Of a stretch of DNA of 64,000 bases, positions 60,231 to 64,000 are shown piece by piece. The stretch is from assembly GCA_934338065.1 (NCBI GenBank), contig CAKRGX010000004.1, positions 62,001 to 126,000 on the forward strand, read 5' to 3'. Below the pieces are notes generated by a model. It had not been told where the DNA came from. It worked only from the letters and a program-made list of their open reading frames with translations, and made no database searches. Position 1 is the stretch's first letter, and the number at the start of each line of letters is the position of its first letter. The DNA is from an uncultured Eubacterium sp. (GTDB lineage: Bacteria; Bacillota; Clostridia; Lachnospirales; Lachnospiraceae). The position numbers were made by a program, and so were the translations under genes.

Positions 60231-61634
60231 TCACTCCTTTATCAATCGTTTGACCACCTCATCCATTTTCATGCCGCGTGACCCCTTGATCAGCACCCAG
60301 TCACCGGCAGACGCACAACCTCTTACACTTTCCGCAGCTTTCTCATTATTCTCACAAATAGTAACCCGGATATCTGTGTGCGCGGCAACATACCGGGCTA
60401 TCGCCTGAGCCTCACATCCGACAACGATCAGATCAGATAAACGCCGTCCTTTTTCACATTCCGATGTTATAAAATGTCCGATTTCTTCATGTAGTTCCCG
60501 CGAACGTTCTCCCAATTCAAGGACATCTGCCAGAACAGCAATTCTTTTTCCGTCTCCCGGATAATCAAACAATGCCTTCAGATTACTCCTGATTGAATCC
60601 GGACTGGCATTATAGGTATCATCAATGATATGTATGCCATCCACTTCATGAATGATCCCACGCATATCAATTGGATGATAATCCCTCAAGGCTCCGGCTG
60701 CCAGCTCTAATGGCACATTAAAACAAAGTCCCAATGCCATTGCCACAACGGCATTGCAAACATTATGCCTGCCCATAACCGATAACTGCACCGGATATTC
60801 ACCCTCTGGATAGTGAAACGTAAATTTCTGCCCATCTTCTTCCGCAGTCATATGATCTGCATAATATTGACAGTCATTTTCAGAACCATAATACAATGTC
60901 TCACACGCTCCCTGACAGCATTTATAAGGAATATTTTCCTTTGATAATTCTGTCAGATCACCATCACCACAAACAAACAAAAAGCCATCCGTATCAAAGT
61001 TTGTAATAATCTTTCCCTTTTCGGCGCATATATTCTCACGGGTTCCCAAATTTCCTATATGAGACACCCCTACATTTGTCATGACAGCACAAGTGGGTCT
61101 CGCAATCCTCACCAGACGGTCCATCTCTCCCGGCATACTGATACCCATTTCAAAAACTGCCATCTCCGTATCTTCTTCCAACTGAAACATCATAAGAGAA
61201 ACACCAATCTGACTATTAAGATTTTTATATGTCTTTAATGTTCTATATTTCGTTTCTAATACAGTCGCAATCATTTCCTTTGTCGTTGTCTTACCAACGC
61301 TGCCTGTTATTCCGATAACCGGCAGCGTAAAAAGAGAACGATACCAGGCAGCAAAATCCTGAAGAGCACGCAGCGTATCTCCAACATAGATGCATGCCCC
61401 CCTACCGGGAGTGAGATCATGACGGGATGAAAAAATACAGGCTGCTCCTTGTTCCAGCACATCTGGTATAAAACGATGTGCATCTACCCGTTCTCCCACC
61501 AATGGTACAAACAACGTACCTTTTCCAGCTTGTCGTGAGTCTGTCACAACGTCTGTCACACACTGTGCGCCATCTCCCCATGCTAATGTACCTGACACTG
61601 CTTTAACAATATCTTTTATTTGTATTGCTTTCAT
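60231..61634 (-). CDS. murF: UDP-MurNAc-tripeptide:D-Ala-D-Ala ligase
   Basis: Cytosolic ATP ligase of 467 residues that completes the UDP-MurNAc-pentapeptide. Mur ligase motifs: ITGSVGKTTTKEMIATVL near residue 115, VFEMGISMPGEM, TNVGVSHIGNLGT, MGRHNVCNAVVAMA, IIDDTYNASPDSI and VLADVLELGE. ATG 61634 has GAGG 7 bases upstream. Its position after dapA-dapB ties diaminopimelate supply to wall precursor synthesis. Confidence 0.96.
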   Translation of the reverse strand: MKAIQIKDIVKAVSGTLAWGDGAQCVTDVVTDSRQAGKGTLFVPLVGERVDAHRFIPDVLEQGAACIFSSRHDLTPGRGACIYVGDTLRALQDFAAWYRSLFTLPVIGITGSVGKTTTKEMIATVLETKYRTLKTYKNLNSQIGVSLMMFQLEEDTEMAVFEMGISMPGEMDRLVRIARPTCAVMTNVGVSHIGNLGTRENICAEKGKIITNFDTDGFLFVCGDGDLTELSKENIPYKCCQGACETLYYGSENDCQYYADHMTAEEDGQKFTFHYPEGEYPVQLSVMGRHNVCNAVVAMALGLCFNVPLELAAGALRDYHPIDMRGIIHEVDGIHIIDDTYNASPDSIRSNLKALFDYPGDGKRIAVLADVLELGERSRELHEEIGHFITSECEKGRRLSDLIVVGCEAQAIARYVAAHTDIRVTICENNEKAAESVRGCASAGDWVLIKGSRGMKMDEVVKRLIKE

Positions 61635-61667
61635 AGCCAATCCTCATTCCGAACTCACTGTGCAGCG

Positions 61668-62429
61668 TTAATTTGCTGCAATTACATCTGCCATATCATA
61701 ACGTCCGGTTTCTTTTCCTTTTAAAAATTTTGCTGCTGCAACAGCACCTTTTCCAAATACCGCCTTACTATATGCTGTATGGGAAAAAGTAATTACTTCG
61801 TCTGTTCCGGCGAAAATAACATCATGCTCTCCCACAATCGTTCCCCCACGTACAGCCGAGATACCTAATTCTTTCTTATCTCTTTTCTGTCTTCTCTGGG
61901 AACGGTCATATACATACTCATATTGATTTCCCATTGCTTCATTTATAGAATCAGCCAAAGCAAGAGCTGTCCCCGATGGTGCGTCTACTTTCTGATTATG
62001 ATGTTTTTCGACAATCTCAACATCAAACCCCTCTGCTGCAAAAACTTTAGCAGCATCCTGCAAAAGCTTCAGCAATGTATTGATACCCAGCGACATATTC
62101 GCTGATTTCAGGATTGCTGTCTGGGCAGCAGCCTCCTCAATCTCTTCTAACTGCTCATCCTTATACCCGGTAGTACACAGAACAGCTGGCACTTTATGTT
62201 CTTTGCTGTATGTCAGAATATCTGTAAGTATCTTCGGACTTGAAAAATCAATGATTGCATCCGCTTCTACTGTACAGTCTCCGAACGAGGTGAAAACAGG
62301 AAAATCCGTATTTCCCTGATCTTCTATATCAATTCCGGCAACAATCTGTGCCTCATCATCTTCTTTTACAATATTGTTAATCATTTTTCCCATTGCACCA
62401 TTGCATCCACACATTATGATCCGTGTCAT
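61668..62429 (-). CDS. dapB: 4-Hydroxy-tetrahydrodipicolinate reductase
   Basis: 253-residue NAD(P)H enzyme, second step of the lysine/diaminopimelate branch. MTRIIMCGCNGAMGKMI holds the nucleotide loop; VEKHHNQKVDAPSGTALALAD holds the catalytic His pair and Lys; SAVRGGTIVGEHDVIFAG follows. ATG 62429 has GGAGG 6 bases upstream. It is separated from dapA by about 28 bases. Confidence 0.97.
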   Translation of the reverse strand: MTRIIMCGCNGAMGKMINNIVKEDDEAQIVAGIDIEDQGNTDFPVFTSFGDCTVEADAIIDFSSPKILTDILTYSKEHKVPAVLCTTGYKDEQLEEIEEAAAQTAILKSANMSLGINTLLKLLQDAAKVFAAEGFDVEIVEKHHNQKVDAPSGTALALADSINEAMGNQYEYVYDRSQRRQKRDKKELGISAVRGGTIVGEHDVIFAGTDEVITFSHTAYSKAVFGKGAVAAAKFLKGKETGRYDMADVIAAN

Positions 62430-62457
62430 TTTTTCCTCCATTCCAACGCTCATGCGC

Positions 62458-63348
62458 CTACTTTATCTCGATTCCTGCTTTTCTCATTTCATCAGCCAGA
62501 TGATCCGCTGTCTTATCTTCCATCTCTGTCAATGGGAGACGCAGACTTCCTACATTCATCCCCATCAAGTTCATTGCTTTCTTAACCGGGATTGGATTCA
62601 CCTCTGAGAAAAGTGCACTGATAAGCGGAATATAGTTCAACTGCAATTCACAGCTTTTCTTAGCATCTCCTTCCAGGAAAGAAGCCACAATATCATGTGT
62701 TTCCTTTGGCAGGATATTCGATAATACAGAGATCACACCCTTGCCGCCAAGAGACATAACCGCTGTGATCTGATCATCATTCCCTGAATAAAGATCCACA
62801 CTGCCTTTTGCCAGACTCATAACTTCTGCCACCTCTGAAATATCTCCGGTAGCATCTTTTACACCAACAATATTAGGCACCTCGGCGCACAGATCCACGA
62901 TTGTCTGTGGAGCAATACGTGTGCCGGTACGACTCGGTACATTATATAAGATAATTGGGACAGATACGGCGGCGGCGATTGCTTTATAATGAGCCTTCAG
63001 ACCATTCTGCGTTGCCTTATTATAATAAGGTGTTACAACAAGCAGACCATCAACACCACATTTTTCTGCTTCTTTTGACAAATAAATTGCAGACTCCGTG
63101 CAGTTTGACCCGGTTCCTGCAATAACAGGAATACGTCCATTAACAACTTCACATGCATATCGGATACACTCCAGATGCTCCTCATCAGTCAACGTAGATG
63201 CCTCTCCTGTTGTTCCACAGATAATAATAGCATCTGTGCCATTAGCGATCTGATACTCTAAAATCTCACTTAATTTAGAATAGTTTACCGTTCCATCTGC
63301 ATTCATCGGCGTAACTAAGGCTACACCTGCTCCTTCAAAAATTGCCAT
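62458..63348 (-). CDS. dapA: 4-Hydroxy-tetrahydrodipicolinate synthase
   Basis: 296-residue aldolase-class enzyme condensing pyruvate with aspartate semialdehyde, first step of lysine/DAP synthesis. Marks: GAGVALVTPMNADGTVNY, CGTTGEASTLTDEEH, YYNKATQNGLKAHYKAIA with the conserved Tyr, YNVPSRTG and the Schiff-base Lys in VGVKDATGD. It is the first gene after the lysine riboswitch, which directly explains its control. Confidence 0.97.
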   Translation of the reverse strand: MAIFEGAGVALVTPMNADGTVNYSKLSEILEYQIANGTDAIIICGTTGEASTLTDEEHLECIRYACEVVNGRIPVIAGTGSNCTESAIYLSKEAEKCGVDGLLVVTPYYNKATQNGLKAHYKAIAAAVSVPIILYNVPSRTGTRIAPQTIVDLCAEVPNIVGVKDATGDISEVAEVMSLAKGSVDLYSGNDDQITAVMSLGGKGVISVLSNILPKETHDIVASFLEGDAKKSCELQLNYIPLISALFSEVNPIPVKKAMNLMGMNVGSLRLPLTEMEDKTADHLADEMRKAGIEIK

Positions 63349-63368
63349 TGTTCTTCATCCTTTCCATT

Positions 63369-63399
63369 AAAAAAGGAGCCAGCATGGCGCTAACTCCTA
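63369..63399 (-). terminator. Rho-independent terminator of the lysine riboswitch
   Basis: In the transcript AGGAG pairs with CUCCU (63394-63398 with 63374-63378), with an inner AGC/GCU, followed by six U. It lies between the aptamer and dapA, so it is the expression platform. Confidence 0.85.
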
Positions 63400-63411
63400 A
63401 CATTTTCAGCT

Positions 63412-63577
63412 CATGAGTAGCACTCCATCATTTCGATGACAGTCGCATGATTCTTCACCATACGCCCAGGAGAACAATTCACAGGTATTCTTCTCCTTCG
63501 GCAGACGTTCCTTTCACAGCTTTTCTTCCATTCCTGTCATGTCCAAACTGCTACTAATAAAGTCCGCGCCTCTACTT
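63412..63577 (-). promoter_or_regulatory. Lysine riboswitch (L box)
   Basis: The minus-strand leader of dapA carries the conserved L-box segments in order: AGUAGAGGCGCGGACUUUAU with UAGUAG at the 5' side, GAAAGGAACGUCUGCCGAAGG, CUCCUGGGCGUAU, GCGACUGUCAUCG and the closing GAGUGCUACU. The 5' AGUAG pairs with the 3' CUACU as P1. Bound lysine would favour the terminator that follows. The presence of a lysine synthesis gene directly downstream agrees. Confidence 0.93.
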
Positions 63578-63586
63578 TTCTATATA

Positions 63587-63615
63587 AGCATATCACTCTT
63601 TCTTTTACAGGTCAA
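63587..63615 (-). promoter_or_regulatory. Predicted sigma-A promoter of the riboswitch and dapA operon
   Basis: Minus-strand -35 TTGACC (63610-63615), 17-base spacer, -10 TATGCT (63587-63592), about 10 bases before the aptamer. The -35 lies within the last codons and just before the stop codon of the upstream SSB-like gene. Confidence 0.75.
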
Positions 63616-64000
63616 GCGTTTCTTCCTGATCTTCCTTTGTTTCTTCTGCGATTTCAGAAGCGGCTGTTACCTCACCGCTCTCCTCTACCCGATCTAATTT
63701 ACTAACAGAAATCTCATAGGCAACTCTTGTTTCATATTCATCATCACCTGTCTGTTTCTGATACTCTCTACTTTGAATTCTCCCCCATAATTGAATGTGT
63801 TCTCCAACTTCAAAACCATCTGCATAGCGGGCATTGCGTCCCCAGCAGATACATGGTATATAATCTGATTTGCCATATGGACGATTAACGGCAACGAGCA
63901 GATCCGCAATCTCTCTGCCTAATGGTGTCTTTCTATATACCGGAGGTTTGCACAAATAGCCATCCAGAAATATGTAATTTGGCTTCTCAACTTCCTGCTC
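63605..64000 (-). CDS. Single-stranded DNA-binding-protein-like OB-fold protein, partial
   Basis: The frame is open to the right edge, so the N terminus is missing; 131 codons plus stop are present. The sequence FLDGYLCKPPVYRKTPLGRE, IADLLVAVNRPYGKSDYIPC and ICWGRNARYADGFEVGEHIQ is the OB fold of SSB proteins with their RxTPLG and W-G-x-A-x3-F-like region. The tail is acidic (EETKEDQEETLDL) but lacks the usual DDDIPF-type tip. It may be a second, specialised SSB of Clostridia. Confidence 0.8.
   Translation of the reverse strand, partial: EQEVEKPNYIFLDGYLCKPPVYRKTPLGREIADLLVAVNRPYGKSDYIPCICWGRNARYADGFEVGEHIQLWGRIQSREYQKQTGDDEYETRVAYEISVSKLDRVEESGEVTAASEIAEETKEDQEETLDL

Noticed and set aside
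1..64000. tRNA, rRNA, CRISPR, insertion sequence or prophage
   Set aside because: None was seen on reading; no cloverleaf with CCA-type acceptor, no regular repeat-spacer array, no transposase or integrase frame. A tRNAscan or Infernal run would be needed to exclude small RNAs fully.

Overview
The window is core chromosome of a low-to-moderate GC Gram-positive anaerobe of the class Clostridia, most likely a Lachnospiraceae gut bacterium. The supporting signs are the Firmicutes gene orders ylxM-ffh-rpsP-khpA-rimM-trmD and rimP-nusA-ylxR-ylxQ-infB-rbfA-nrnA-truB-ribF, a glutamine synthetase of type III, a Na+-pumping biotin decarboxylase cluster, PASTA kinase/PP2C, strong AGGAGG ribosome binding sites with frequent GTG/TTG starts, and a secreted GH10 xylanase. 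The species is an inference. I saw no rRNA, tRNA, CRISPR array, insertion sequence or prophage.

Layout, left to right. Nearly all genes are on the minus strand, so each block reads right to left. (1) 1-2400: gpsA (cut by the window edge), plsY and der, with their own promoter. (2) 2425-19104: yraN, an FlhB-C-terminal-like gene and rnhB lie at the downstream end of a large type IV pilus locus: a 45-codon membrane gene, pilB, pilT, pilC, pilA, pilD, a pilM-pilN fusion, pilO, four further prepilin-like genes (one of 742 residues) and an 895-residue anchored protein of unknown function. (3) 19139-20990: hisB and a HisIE that carries a degenerate HisA/HisF-like barrel; it runs into the pilus locus without a visible terminator. 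(4) 21057-24760: ylxM-ffh-rpsP-khpA-rimM-trmD behind a consensus promoter. (5) 24772-28474: a methyltransferase, a multidomain c-di-GMP-type regulator with a degenerate receiver, and two small unknown genes. (6) 28572-33301: a five-gene Na+-pumping decarboxylase/carboxyltransferase cluster with a palindrome on its promoter. (7) 33467-39211: D,D-carboxypeptidase and glutamine synthetase III (plus strand), a HAD phosphatase (minus) and a divergent MocR-type regulator (plus). (8) 39153-47264: the nusA-infB operon with a hairpin leader. (9) 47320-49053: GH10 xylanase with its own promoter. (10) 49057-63615: a 13-gene run from dapA to rpe behind a lysine riboswitch. (11) 63605-64000: an SSB-like gene cut by the right edge.

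How it fits together: pilus assembly and retraction (PilB/PilT/PilC/PilMN/PilO/PilD) is complete for a Gram-positive system and sits in the same window as a GGDEF/HD-GYP protein; the decarboxylase cluster would couple decarboxylation of an organic acid or CoA ester to sodium export; the dapA-rpe run joins lysine/diaminopimelate supply to peptidoglycan precursor synthesis (murF), protein maturation (def, fmt), rRNA modification and Ser/Thr kinase signalling.

No gene-free stretch exceeds 300 bases; the longest (63349-63604) is filled by the lysine riboswitch, its terminator and its promoter. All functional calls are by reading motifs; no database search was run. The least understood parts are the large pilus-locus proteins, two very small genes (18967-19104, 24772-24879) and the 99-codon gene at 24892-25191.
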